From Asanoa ishikariensis (GTDB lineage: Bacteria; Actinomycetota; Actinomycetes; Mycobacteriales; Micromonosporaceae): a stretch of DNA of 64,000 bases. This document shows positions 48,982 through 57,715 of the stretch, in pieces. The notes below the pieces were generated by a model, which did no database searches, had not been told where the DNA came from, and saw nothing but the letters and a program-made list of their open reading frames with translations. The DNA lies in NCBI RefSeq assembly GCF_900107455.1, contig NZ_FNQB01000002.1, positions 1,426,001 to 1,490,000 on the forward strand, in the 5' to 3' direction. Each line of letters opens with the position of its first letter. Position 1 is the stretch's first letter. The translations under genes and the position numbers were made by a program.

Positions 48982-51701
48982 CCGACGACGGGTACGTGCA
49001 CCGCCATCTGGTCTTCCACCTGCTCCAGGCCGGCCGGCACGCCGATCTGCTCGACCTGCTGACCGGGTCGCCCGACTGGATGCACGCCCAGGCCGGCACG
49101 GCGAGCGGGGTCGGTGCGTTCGTCGACGACGTCGAGTTGGCGTTGCGCCACGTCGACGAGGGTGTGCCGTTGCCCGACCGGCTGGCGCTGGTGGCCGCCG
49201 GCCACGCGGCCCGCGAGCGGGTGCACATCTACACGAAGGACGACCTCGAGACGCTGGTGTTGCTGGGGCGGTCCGCCGAAGCGCTGCAGCACGCGCGGTC
49301 GCGGGCCGGGGCCGGCGATCGGGTAGCGGGTCTGGTCGCGGTCGGCGGCGCTCCGGTCCTGGAGGAGGCGTGGGAGACGACCCGGGCGATCCGGGCCGCG
49401 TACGCACGGCGGGAGACGCGGGCCGGCCTGGTCCGGTGCTGGATCGCCGCGGGCGACACCGACCGGGCACTGCGGGCGGCCGAGGAGGTGTACCGATCCG
49501 ACGGCGGCGTCGACCAGGACGACGAGCTCGCGCAAGCCGTCGCCCGGGCCAGCTCCCCGATGTCGCCGACGATCTTCCAGCTCGGCCTGGACCGGTCCGC
49601 GCTCCGCACCCACCTCGACCCCCTGCTCGGCGTCGCGGAGGCGCTGTCGGCCGAAGACGACCGGCTGCCCGGCCTCCTGGAGACGATCGCCGAGCGCATG
49701 CCGGCACTGGCCAACGAGGCCGGCCGCACGCACGTCGCGTTCCGCCTCGCGGCCGTGTGGTCCCGCCTCGACAGCACCCGGGCGCAGGAGATGCTCAAGG
49801 CCGCGACCGCCGCCGGCGACGCGCATGCCAACGGCATGGAGGCCATCTTCGTCCGCTTCGACGCCGCCATGACCCTGCTGGAGGCCGACCTGGTCGACGA
49901 CGCACTCGCCGTCGTGCGTGGCATCCCGGAGGCGACGGTGATCGGCCAGGCGCTGGCCCGCGTCGCCGCGCACCTGGCCGCGCACGGCTCCTTCGACGAC
50001 GCGTTCGCCGTGGTCGAGCTCATCCCGCAGGAGCCCGAGTCGGTCCGCTGGATGCGTGAGGCGCACGCGAACGGCCTGGTTTCGCCAGGCGGGTTCTCCG
50101 AGCCGCTGGCGGCGGGCCGCGCCGAGGGCGACTATCTCCAGAGCTGGGCGCGCCGGGTGCTGGTCGACGCGTTGTTGGAGGCCGGTCGCGCGACCGAAGC
50201 CAGGGACCGGCTGGATCAGATCGACAACCCGCAGTGGCACGAGTACGCGACCTTGAGCGTCGCGGCGGCCCTCGAAGGCGGGCGCGCCCTGATCGAGCCG
50301 ATCCTGGCCAAGGCCCGCTCAGGCGATCCGTTGTACGTGGCCCACGTGATCGCCGCACTGGCCCGCGGCGGTGACGTCGAAGGCGCGGAGCGCGAGGCGC
50401 ACCGACTCGCCCGCAGCGAGCCTGACACCGACGGCGTGTTGACCACCGCGGTCTCCCACGCCCGCCTGGCGGTGATCGCCCCACTCGTCGCCCTGGGCCG
50501 CTGGGACCACGCCCTCGACCTGGCCGCCCAGGTCCCCCATCCCGACGCCCGCCGCAGCGCGCACAAGGCGATCGCCCACGCGATGGCGAGGGCCGGCGAA
50601 CCGCGCGCGGCGGAGGTCCTCGACACGGCCACCCAGGTCGGCACCGACGTCCAGCGCCGCGCCGAGGCCCTCGCGGACGCCGCCGTCGCGCTGGCCGGCG
50701 CGGGCCGGCTCCTCGAGCGCGCCGAACGCCGCCTGGCCGAGATCCCCGACTCGTACGCGCGGGCACTGGCGACCCAACGCCACGTCGGCACCCGCGCGGC
50801 GGTCGTGGCGATCGGAGGCAACCTGAAGGCGGCCGTCCGAACGGCCCGCCGTGTCGGCAAGCACCCCACGATGGACGGCGACGCGCTCGGCCACGCGACG
50901 ATCGCGATCGCCGAGGGCCTGTGGCGCGCGGGCCGCTACGCGCAGGCCCTGACCATGACCGCACGGGTCAAGCCGATCCTCGCCGCTCACTGCCTGGCCG
51001 AGCTGATGCGCTCGGCGGCGCGCGGCCCGATCGAACCGCTCGCCCAAGTGGTCGACGCGTGCGTGCTGGCCGTCGACGCGGTCGACGACCAGGCGGAGAC
51101 GCCGGGCATCAACGCCGACCTGGCGGTCGTGCTGCACCGCCTCGGCGACCCGCGATCGCAGACCCATCTGGACAAGGGACTGGCGGCGCTCGACGACGTC
51201 TACTTCGGACCGTCGATCGCCGGCGCCCTCGGGAAGGTGGCGTCGGCGCTGTCGCTGCTGGGTGATCCGCGCGCGGACGACTTCTTCCGGCGGATGCGGG
51301 ACCGGGTCGAGCGGCAGCGGCGGCAGGTCCACGAGATCCAGGAACACAAGGGCGTGAACTACTACTGGGCCACGCTGTTGGACGTGGCGATCGCGTACGC
51401 CGCGGCCGGAGACCTGCCCCGGGCGACAGCGACGACGGCCGAGATCGACGACGGCTACTTCCGCCGGGTCGCCACGCTGAACGTCGCGGGGCTCGCGGCC
51501 GAGTCCGGCGACCCGGTCGCAGCCCTGCGTCTGGCCCAGCCGTCGTCGCTCGACGACCTGGTGGCGGTGGTCACCGGCTGGAACCACGCCCTGCGCCGCT
51601 ACGGCCCGGACACCGTGCGGCAGGCGATCGAGTCCGTCATCCGCGTCAGCGGCTGGATCCACCAGGAATGGCAGGACGTCCATCGCGAGCTGGCCCGCTG
51701 A
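48978..51701 (+). CDS. Large helical-repeat protein (TPR-like), probable NLR sensor
   Basis: This 907-residue protein consists of tandem helix-turn-helix units of about 33-45 residues, e.g. GDTDRALRAAEEVYRSDGG, DDALAVVRGIPEATVIGQAL, GSFDDAFAVVELIPQEPESV, HALDLAAQVPHPDARRSA. It is TPR-like and has no enzymatic motif, signal or membrane segment. ATG 48978 overlaps the stop of the ATPase gene (ATGA), so the two are made in fixed proportion. It looks like the repeat sensor of an NLR encoded as a separate chain. Confidence 0.78.
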   Translation: MTDDGYVHRHLVFHLLQAGRHADLLDLLTGSPDWMHAQAGTASGVGAFVDDVELALRHVDEGVPLPDRLALVAAGHAARERVHIYTKDDLETLVLLGRSAEALQHARSRAGAGDRVAGLVAVGGAPVLEEAWETTRAIRAAYARRETRAGLVRCWIAAGDTDRALRAAEEVYRSDGGVDQDDELAQAVARASSPMSPTIFQLGLDRSALRTHLDPLLGVAEALSAEDDRLPGLLETIAERMPALANEAGRTHVAFRLAAVWSRLDSTRAQEMLKAATAAGDAHANGMEAIFVRFDAAMTLLEADLVDDALAVVRGIPEATVIGQALARVAAHLAAHGSFDDAFAVVELIPQEPESVRWMREAHANGLVSPGGFSEPLAAGRAEGDYLQSWARRVLVDALLEAGRATEARDRLDQIDNPQWHEYATLSVAAALEGGRALIEPILAKARSGDPLYVAHVIAALARGGDVEGAEREAHRLARSEPDTDGVLTTAVSHARLAVIAPLVALGRWDHALDLAAQVPHPDARRSAHKAIAHAMARAGEPRAAEVLDTATQVGTDVQRRAEALADAAVALAGAGRLLERAERRLAEIPDSYARALATQRHVGTRAAVVAIGGNLKAAVRTARRVGKHPTMDGDALGHATIAIAEGLWRAGRYAQALTMTARVKPILAAHCLAELMRSAARGPIEPLAQVVDACVLAVDAVDDQAETPGINADLAVVLHRLGDPRSQTHLDKGLAALDDVYFGPSIAGALGKVASALSLLGDPRADDFFRRMRDRVERQRRQVHEIQEHKGVNYYWATLLDVAIAYAAAGDLPRATATTAEIDDGYFRRVATLNVAGLAAESGDPVAALRLAQPSSLDDLVAVVTGWNHALRRYGPDTVRQAIESVIRVSGWIHQEWQDVHRELAR

Positions 51702-51707
51702 GGCAGC

Positions 51708-52565
51708 TCACCCTTTGAGCGCTCCGGTGAGTCCACCGACGATGCGGCGTTGGAACAGGCTGAAGAACACCAACGCCGGGATCATCGACAACGAGGTGAA
51801 CGCGAGCACCTTCGCGGTGTCGACCGAGTACTGCGACGCGAAGGCTCGCACGCCCAGCGGCAGCGTGAAGGTGTCCTCGCTGTTCAGGATGAACAGCGGC
51901 AACAGGTAGCTGTTCCAGCTACCGATGAACGCGAGGATTCCGGTGGTGATCAGTCCCGGCACCGAGAGCGGGAGGGCCATCCGCCAGAAGAAGCCGAGCC
52001 GGCTGCAGCGGTCGATGGCGGCGGCCTCCTCGATCTCCTTGGGAATCGCCTGCAGGAAGGGAACCAGGATGATGATCGTCGTGGGCAGCCCGAAGGCGAT
52101 CTGAGGAAGGATGACGCCGGGGAGGGTGTCCACCAGGCCCAGGTCCTTCACCAGGATGTACAGGGGCGTGATGGCGACCGTGATGGGGAACATGAGACCG
52201 GCGGCGAACAGCGCGTACATCGCTCCGCGGCCCCGGAACCTGTAGCGGGCCAGGACGTAGCTCGCCATGACACCCAACACGACGATCCCGACCGTGGTGG
52301 TGACGGCCACGATCGTCGAATTGGTCGCTTGCCGCCAGAAGGTCTCGCTCGTCATGACCTCGGTGTAGTTGCTGAAGACCCACGGGTTCGGCAGACCCGC
52401 GGGGTCGACGGTGATCTGCGAGTTGGTCCGAAAGCCGCCGAGAATGATGTAGAGGACGGGTCCGAGCATGAGACCGATCAGCAGCAGGGCCGCCAGGTAG
52501 ACGATCGGGTTGCCCCAGCCGCTTTTCTTCCTCGGCCGACGCCGGGCAAGAGTGCCTCTGGCCAT
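51708..52565 (-). CDS. Sugar ABC transporter permease (MalG type)
   Basis: The 285-residue protein has six membrane helices (first PIVYLAALLLIGLMLGPVLY) and the EAA loop EIEEAAAIDRCSRLGFFWRM ALP-type sequence that docks the ATPase. It belongs to the CUT1 family for oligosaccharides. It is the last gene of the permease/permease/binding-protein operon; no ATPase gene is present, as usual in actinobacteria where a shared MsiK supplies ATP hydrolysis. Confidence 0.92.
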   Translation of the reverse strand: MARGTLARRRPRKKSGWGNPIVYLAALLLIGLMLGPVLYIILGGFRTNSQITVDPAGLPNPWVFSNYTEVMTSETFWRQATNSTIVAVTTTVGIVVLGVMASYVLARYRFRGRGAMYALFAAGLMFPITVAITPLYILVKDLGLVDTLPGVILPQIAFGLPTTIIILVPFLQAIPKEIEEAAAIDRCSRLGFFWRMALPLSVPGLITTGILAFIGSWNSYLLPLFILNSEDTFTLPLGVRAFASQYSVDTAKVLAFTSLSMIPALVFFSLFQRRIVGGLTGALKG

Positions 52566-52568
52566 GTC

Positions 52569-53585
52569 CTACCGTCCTTCGGTGAGCGCGCCCTCGGTGT
52601 CCCGGCGCAGAACGAAGCGCTGGTACACGAGCGCGATGATCAAAGAGATGACGAACAGCACGACCGCCACCGCGTTGCCGTAGCCGTAGTTGCCCGCGTT
52701 CCGACCCTCGACGACCATGTACGTCGCCATCGTCGAGGTGCCGGCGGTCCCCGCGACGTACTGGCCCCAGATGACGTACACGAGGTCGAACAACTGCAAC
52801 GCGCCGATGATGGACAGGAACGCCCAGATCCGGATCGTCGGCCCGAGCAGTGGCAGGGTGATCCGCCGTTGGGTCTGCCAGTACGAGGCGCCGTCCACCG
52901 CGGCCGCCTCGGACAGCTCCTCAGGGATGTTCTGCATTCCGGCCAGGAACAGGATCACGGCGAACCCGATGTATTTCCACGTCAGGATCGCCATCAAGCT
53001 CCAGAGGGCGAGCTTCGGATTCGCCAGCCAGTCCTCGGCCAGAAAGCCCAGACCGATCGACCTCAAGACGCCGTTGACCGCGCCGTTGGCCTGGAGCATC
53101 AGGCTCCAGCCCGTCCCCGCGATGACCTCGGCGATCACGAACGGGACGAAGATGAGCACCCGGATGACCGACTGGCCACGCACCCTCTGGTTGAGCAGCA
53201 GGGCGAGGCCGATCGCGATCGGGCCCTGGATGACAAGCGACAGCACGACGATCAGGCCGTTGTGCCACAGCGCCTCGAGGAAGTCGCTGTCCTGCAGAAT
53301 GGTCTTGTAGTTGTCGAAGTTGACGAAGTTCGTCGGTACCCCGAAACCCTTCCAGCGGTAGAAGCCGTAGTACGCGGCCATCAGGACCGGAAAGATCACG
53401 AAGCCGACGAACATCACGATCGCGGGACCGGACAGCGCCGTGATCTCCAGGCGTTGGGCCCACCCGATTCCGCGCCGGCGGGCACGGGACGGAGGCGGCG
53501 CCTGCACGCCACCTCCGTCCCGCACGCGACTGCCAGGCGCATCCTCAGTGACCGCTGAGCCGTCGCCACCGAAGTTGCTGCTCAT
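52569..53585 (-). CDS. Sugar ABC transporter permease (MalF type)
   Basis: The 338-residue protein has a cytoplasmic N-terminus of about 45 residues and six membrane helices (first LSGPAIVMFVGFVIFPVLMA). Its EAA loop reads ELSEAAAVDGASYWQTQRRI. It pairs with the MalG-type permease 3 bases downstream to form the channel for xylo-oligosaccharides or a related sugar. Confidence 0.92.
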   Translation of the reverse strand: MSSNFGGDGSAVTEDAPGSRVRDGGGVQAPPPSRARRRGIGWAQRLEITALSGPAIVMFVGFVIFPVLMAAYYGFYRWKGFGVPTNFVNFDNYKTILQDSDFLEALWHNGLIVVLSLVIQGPIAIGLALLLNQRVRGQSVIRVLIFVPFVIAEVIAGTGWSLMLQANGAVNGVLRSIGLGFLAEDWLANPKLALWSLMAILTWKYIGFAVILFLAGMQNIPEELSEAAAVDGASYWQTQRRITLPLLGPTIRIWAFLSIIGALQLFDLVYVIWGQYVAGTAGTSTMATYMVVEGRNAGNYGYGNAVAVVLFVISLIIALVYQRFVLRRDTEGALTEGR

Positions 53586-53598
53586 CGTTTGGGTACCC

Positions 53599-54888
53599 TC
53601 AGCCCTTCTTGGCTGCTTCGTTCACGTCCTTGATGATTCCGGCGACGTCTCCCTTGCCGGCGAGCAGGTTCACGACACTGACGTTGAGTGCGTTGCCCAC
53701 GTTCTGGCCGTACACGGTGTCGAGCCACTGCGACACGTACGGTGCCTTGTTGTAGGCGTCGAGAACTGCCTTGAGGTAGTCCTCGGTGACAGCTCCCTGC
53801 GCCTGCTTGTTGACCGGCAGCGCGTTGAAGGCCTTGTAGTACGCCTCCTGCTGGTCCTTGGTCAGGATGAAGTTGAGGAAGTCGGCGCACTCCTTCGGCG
53901 CCTCGGTCGAGCACGAGTAACCGTCGGCGCCACCCATGATCGAACCCGGGTCACCCTGACCGCCGGGCACCGCCGGGAAGGGGAAGAAGCTCAGGTCGGG
54001 CAGCGGCTTGGTGTCCTTCGTCAGGGAGGCGATCACGCCCGGGTCCCAGGCGCCCATGAGCTCCATGCTCGCCTTGTGGTTGGCCACCAGGCCCGCCGAG
54101 CTTCCCGCACCCTGCTGAGCCGAGGTGGTCAGGAAGCCCTCGTTGAACGGCTTCGTGTCGGCGAAGGCCTTGAGGTCCTCACCGGCCTTGGTCCAGCAAC
54201 CGTCGTCGAAGGTCTTGCTCTTGGCCGTGGCGTCGAGGGTAGCCGGGCTGCACGCGCGCAGGGCGAAGAAGTAGTACCAGTGAGCGGCCGGCCACGCGTC
54301 CTTGCCACCGAGGGCGATCGGCGTGCCGTTGGCCTTGAGCTTGCTCACCGCGGCGTTGAGCTCGTCGAGCGTCGTCGGAGGGGCCGCGACTCCGGCCTTC
54401 TGGAACAGATCCTTGCTGTACCAGAGACCCCCGGGCAGGATCGAGATTGGCACGGCGTACGCCTTGCCGTCGACCTGCCCGGTCTTCAGAGCGGCGTCGC
54501 CGACGGCCTCCCGGGTCGCGTCGGTGATGTCGTCGGTGATGTCCTTGAGCTGCTCGGCCTCGGCCATCGCGGCCATCTTCCCGCCGCCACGCTGAAGGAA
54601 GATGTCGGGCGCGGAACCGGAGTTCAAGGCGGTCTGGAGCTTGCCGTCCAGGTCCTCGTTCTGCACCGACTGGATCTTGATCGTGACGTTCGGGTTGGCG
54701 GTGTGGAAATCGGCGGCCGCCTTGTCCCAGTACGCCTTGCCGGGACCGGTCGTGGCGTTTATCCACAACTGCATCGTGACGTTGCCGCCTGAGCTGCCCT
54801 TGTCGTCATCGCCGCCACCGCAGGCGGCCAAGCTCGCGGCGGTCAACGCCACCACGGCAGCCATAGCGAGAGTCTTCTTAGGTGCCAT
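53599..54888 (-). CDS. Extracellular sugar-binding lipoprotein (CUT1)
   Basis: This 429-residue solute-binding protein has a signal and lipobox (SLAAC, Cys at about 23). The mature part has the usual type I SBP pattern: MQLWINATTGPGKAYWDKAA, SGSAPDIFLQRGGGKMAAMA, and a Trp/Tyr-rich middle (WPAAHWYYFF). GAGGTGAG lies before ATG 54888. Divergence from the GH10 xylanase and the xylan-type operator suggest xylo-oligosaccharide as ligand. Sequence alone does not prove the ligand. Confidence 0.9.
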   Translation of the reverse strand: MAPKKTLAMAAVVALTAASLAACGGGDDDKGSSGGNVTMQLWINATTGPGKAYWDKAAADFHTANPNVTIKIQSVQNEDLDGKLQTALNSGSAPDIFLQRGGGKMAAMAEAEQLKDITDDITDATREAVGDAALKTGQVDGKAYAVPISILPGGLWYSKDLFQKAGVAAPPTTLDELNAAVSKLKANGTPIALGGKDAWPAAHWYYFFALRACSPATLDATAKSKTFDDGCWTKAGEDLKAFADTKPFNEGFLTTSAQQGAGSSAGLVANHKASMELMGAWDPGVIASLTKDTKPLPDLSFFPFPAVPGGQGDPGSIMGGADGYSCSTEAPKECADFLNFILTKDQQEAYYKAFNALPVNKQAQGAVTEDYLKAVLDAYNKAPYVSQWLDTVYGQNVGNALNVSVVNLLAGKGDVAGIIKDVNEAAKKG

Positions 54889-54906
54889 GAGGCTCACCTC
54901 TCGGAA

Positions 54907-54972
54907 CCGAAAGTTTCGGAGTGTTTCCGGAATGTGACGCCCAAGCTAGGAACAGACCCATGTACATGTCAA
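54907..54972 (-). promoter_or_regulatory. Promoter and operator of the ABC transporter operon
   Basis: On the minus strand TTGACA (54967-54972) is a consensus -35 box, with TAGCTT (54943-54948) as -10 box 18 bases on. CCGAAAGTTTCGG (54907-54919) is a perfect odd palindrome just downstream of the start site. CGAAAG/CTTTCG palindromes of this type are used by LacI-family xylan regulators in Streptomyces. Confidence 0.65.
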
Positions 54973-55094
54973 GATGTTCAGCTAGGTGAAGACGACGCGT
55001 CCGTTCTAAAAGTTCGCCGGCGACGGATGACTGAAAGTCTCCGAAACTATGTGAAAGTTGCGCCGGGTTCGATCGACACGACAGGAGGCCTGAG

Positions 55095-56366
55095 TTGACG
55101 GAGGTCCACCTTGGTCACCGCTTCGGCGACGTGCTGGTCACCGTGCTCGACGTCGACGGGCAGCCGCTGAGCGATCGCGAAGTCACCGTCGAGCAGCGCG
55201 CCCATGACTTCTCGTTCGGCAATATCGGCTTTGAGTTGATCGCCCTCGCGTCCGGAGAGAGCGACGAGGCCGCGGGACTCGCCGACCTTTGGTTGGACGT
55301 CTTCAACACGGCGACGCTGCCGTTCTACTGGGGTCCCTTCGAGCCACAGCGCGGCCGGCCTGACACCGAGCGGCTGCATCGGGCCGCGAAGTGGTTCGTC
55401 GACCGTGGTTGCCGGGTGAAGGGACACCCGCTGCTGTGGCACACGCTGACAGCCGACTGGCTGCGCGAGGCGTCGACCGATGAGGTCGAGGCGGCGGTCC
55501 GAGCGCGCATCAGGCGTGAGGTAGCCGACTTCGCCGACGTCGTGGACGCCTGGGATGCGATCAACGAGGCGGTGATCATGCCGGTGTTCGCCAACGAGCG
55601 GCAGCGCAACGCGATCACCCGGCTGGCCTGGGAGCGAGGCCGGATCGCGACCGTCCGGCTGGCGTTCGACGAGGCCCGCGCGGCCGACCCGGCGGCCACC
55701 CTTCTGATCAACGACTTCGACCTGTCCACCGCGTACGAGTGCCTGATCGAAGGGGTCCTCGCTGCCGGCATTCGCGTCGACGCGATCGGCCTGCAGACCC
55801 ATATGCACCAGGGCTACTGGGGCGAGGAGAAGACGCTGGCGATCCTGGATCGGTTCGCCCGCTTCGGACTGCCGATTCACCTGACCGAGACGTCGTTGGT
55901 CTCGGGCACTGTCATGCCGCCGGAGATCGAGGACCTCAACGACTACCAGCCAGAGTCGTGGCCTTCCACGCCGGCCGGCGAGCAACGACAGGCTGACGAG
56001 ATCGTGCGGCACTACCGCCTGCTGCTCTCGCACCCCTGCGTCCAGGCGATCACCTACTGGGGGTTGTCGGACGACGGCGCGTGGCTCGGCGCCCCCTCCG
56101 GCCTCGTACGCGCCGACGGCACGCCGAAACCCGCGTACGACGCGCTGCGTGCCCTGCTCAAGCAGGAGTGGTGGCTAGCTCCGACGAAGCTGCGAACGGA
56201 CGACGCCGGACGGGTCCACATACGAGGCTTCCTCGGCGACTATCTCCTCCAGCATGCCGACCACACGGCATCCGTCGCCGTCAGCGCACCCGGGATGTCG
56301 AGAACCCGGGCGCGGCTCCGTCCCCGAAGCGAACACGGCCACCAGGCCGCAGCTACGTGGAGGTAA
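55095..56366 (+). CDS. Intracellular endo-1,4-beta-xylanase, GH10
   Basis: This 423-residue GH10 enzyme has a short N-terminal beta segment (about 1-45) and the catalytic barrel (about 50-360). The acid/base is Glu158 in VVDAWDAINEAV and the nucleophile is Glu265 in IHLTETSLVS; KGHPLLWHT is also typical. There is no signal peptide, so it probably cleaves xylo-oligosaccharides after import by the divergent ABC transporter. TTG 55095 follows AGGAGG by 6 bases. The Arg-rich C-terminal tail is unlike the catalytic domain. Confidence 0.9.
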   Translation: MTEVHLGHRFGDVLVTVLDVDGQPLSDREVTVEQRAHDFSFGNIGFELIALASGESDEAAGLADLWLDVFNTATLPFYWGPFEPQRGRPDTERLHRAAKWFVDRGCRVKGHPLLWHTLTADWLREASTDEVEAAVRARIRREVADFADVVDAWDAINEAVIMPVFANERQRNAITRLAWERGRIATVRLAFDEARAADPAATLLINDFDLSTAYECLIEGVLAAGIRVDAIGLQTHMHQGYWGEEKTLAILDRFARFGLPIHLTETSLVSGTVMPPEIEDLNDYQPESWPSTPAGEQRQADEIVRHYRLLLSHPCVQAITYWGLSDDGAWLGAPSGLVRADGTPKPAYDALRALLKQEWWLAPTKLRTDDAGRVHIRGFLGDYLLQHADHTASVAVSAPGMSRTRARLRPRSEHGHQAAATWR

Positions 56367-56371
56367 CAGCC

Positions 56372-56974
56372 GTGAGCCACCAAAAGCGCACCGTCGTCGC
56401 CAACATCTCGCTCTCGCTCGACGGGCGGGTGGCCGGCGCCGGAGGTCCGTACGACATGGGTTGGATCGTCCCGCACGCGATCAGCGACGGCGCGCGGGAC
56501 CACATGGTCCGGGTCACCGGCCAGGCGACGACGGCCCTGCTCGGCCGCACCAACTACGAGGGCTTCGGCGGCTTCTGGCCCGCCGTGGCCGGCGACGACT
56601 CCGCTGACCCGCGCGACCGGGCGTTCAGCCGCTGGCTCGACAGCGTGGAGAAGGTGGTCTTCTCGACGACGCTCGAGCGGGCCGACTGGAACAACTCGCG
56701 GATCGCCGCCGCCGCCCCGGCCGACGAGGTGCGCGCCCTGCGCGAGCAGGGCGGCGGCGACGTCATCGTCCTGGCCAGCGCCAGCGTGATCCGCGCCCTG
56801 CTGGCCGCCGACGAGGTCGACCGGCTGAGCATCACGCTCTGCCCCGAGATCGTCGGCGGCGGTGCCCGTCTGTTCGAGGATGGGCTCCCGGCATCAGGCT
56901 GGCGCGTCGCTCCGGATCAGACGACCACGGAGACCGGCGCGCTGTGCCTGCTGTTCGACCGGGTACGCGACTAG
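56372..56974 (+). CDS. Dihydrofolate reductase-family (RibD-C) protein
   Basis: The 200-residue protein has the RibD C-terminal/DHFR-like fold: VVANISLSLDGRVAGAGGPY, TTALLGRTNYEGFGGFWPAV, GGDVIVLASASVIRALL and CPEIVGGGARLFEDGLP. These proteins are NADPH-dependent reductases of uncertain substrate, numerous in actinobacteria. GTG 56372 has TGGAGG at 8 bases. It lies 5 bases after the xylanase stop, so co-transcription is possible. Confidence 0.88.
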   Translation: MSHQKRTVVANISLSLDGRVAGAGGPYDMGWIVPHAISDGARDHMVRVTGQATTALLGRTNYEGFGGFWPAVAGDDSADPRDRAFSRWLDSVEKVVFSTTLERADWNNSRIAAAAPADEVRALREQGGGDVIVLASASVIRALLAADEVDRLSITLCPEIVGGGARLFEDGLPASGWRVAPDQTTTETGALCLLFDRVRD

Positions 56975-57588
56975 AGCGGCGGCTCCGCGCCGGACTGCTC
57001 GCTCGCCATGTAGGTCGCGTACCAGTCCGGCCAGTTCGCGTCCGCTTCGCCGGTGCGCTTCTCGTGCTCGCCGTGTGCCGCCGAGGCGCGGCGCATGGCG
57101 TCGGCCAGGTCGTTGACCGACTCGTACGACGTGATCCCGGTGTCGACCCGGCCCGGCAGCCGGGTGACGATCTCCTGCAGCAGCCAGCCGTTGCCGTCCG
57201 GATCACTCCACGCGGCCAGCGAGTTGTAGCTGTTGCGGTCGGGATCGGGACCCTCGGCGGTGGCGTCGGCCGTGTTGTGGAAGATCGGGCCGACGTCGAC
57301 GCCGCGCCGGATCAGGTCCTCACGCGCGGCCACGATGTCGGTGACGATCAGGAACATGCCCGGCGGCGTACCGGCCGGGGTGGGCGGGTTGCCGATGCCG
57401 AAGTGGATGGAGGCCGGTGAGCCCGGCGGCGTGAACTGGATGGCCCGCCGCCCGCCGAGCTCGAAGTCGGCGTCGAGCCGCCAGCCCAGGCCGGCATAGA
57501 ACGCCTTCGCTCGTTCGGGGTCCGACACCGGGATGGTGATCACTTCGAGCTTGCTGTCCGTGTTTGCCGCGTTCTGGGCGCTTGGCAT
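56971..57588 (-). CDS. VOC (glyoxalase/bleomycin-resistance) superfamily protein
   Basis: The 205-residue protein has one VOC module (about 12-145): EVITIPVSDPERAKAFYAGL, SIHFGIGNP (metal-type His) and AAWSDPDGNGWLLQEI with the terminal Glu. A helical extension (about 150-205) follows. Metal-dependent chemistry on a small molecule is expected; substrate unknown. It converges on the preceding reductase gene with a 4-base overlap. Confidence 0.88.
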   Translation of the reverse strand: MPSAQNAANTDSKLEVITIPVSDPERAKAFYAGLGWRLDADFELGGRRAIQFTPPGSPASIHFGIGNPPTPAGTPPGMFLIVTDIVAAREDLIRRGVDVGPIFHNTADATAEGPDPDRNSYNSLAAWSDPDGNGWLLQEIVTRLPGRVDTGITSYESVNDLADAMRRASAAHGEHEKRTGEADANWPDWYATYMASEQSGAEPPL

Positions 57589-57715
57589 CGCAGTCTCCCA
57601 GTCATAGACGTCCAGTCGTCGTCAGTATCGCCCGGCCACCCCCGATCCCGATGGGGAGATCGAGCGCTGACAACTCACTTACGTTCCTCGTACACCGTTG
57701 GCCTAGCCTCGCCCC

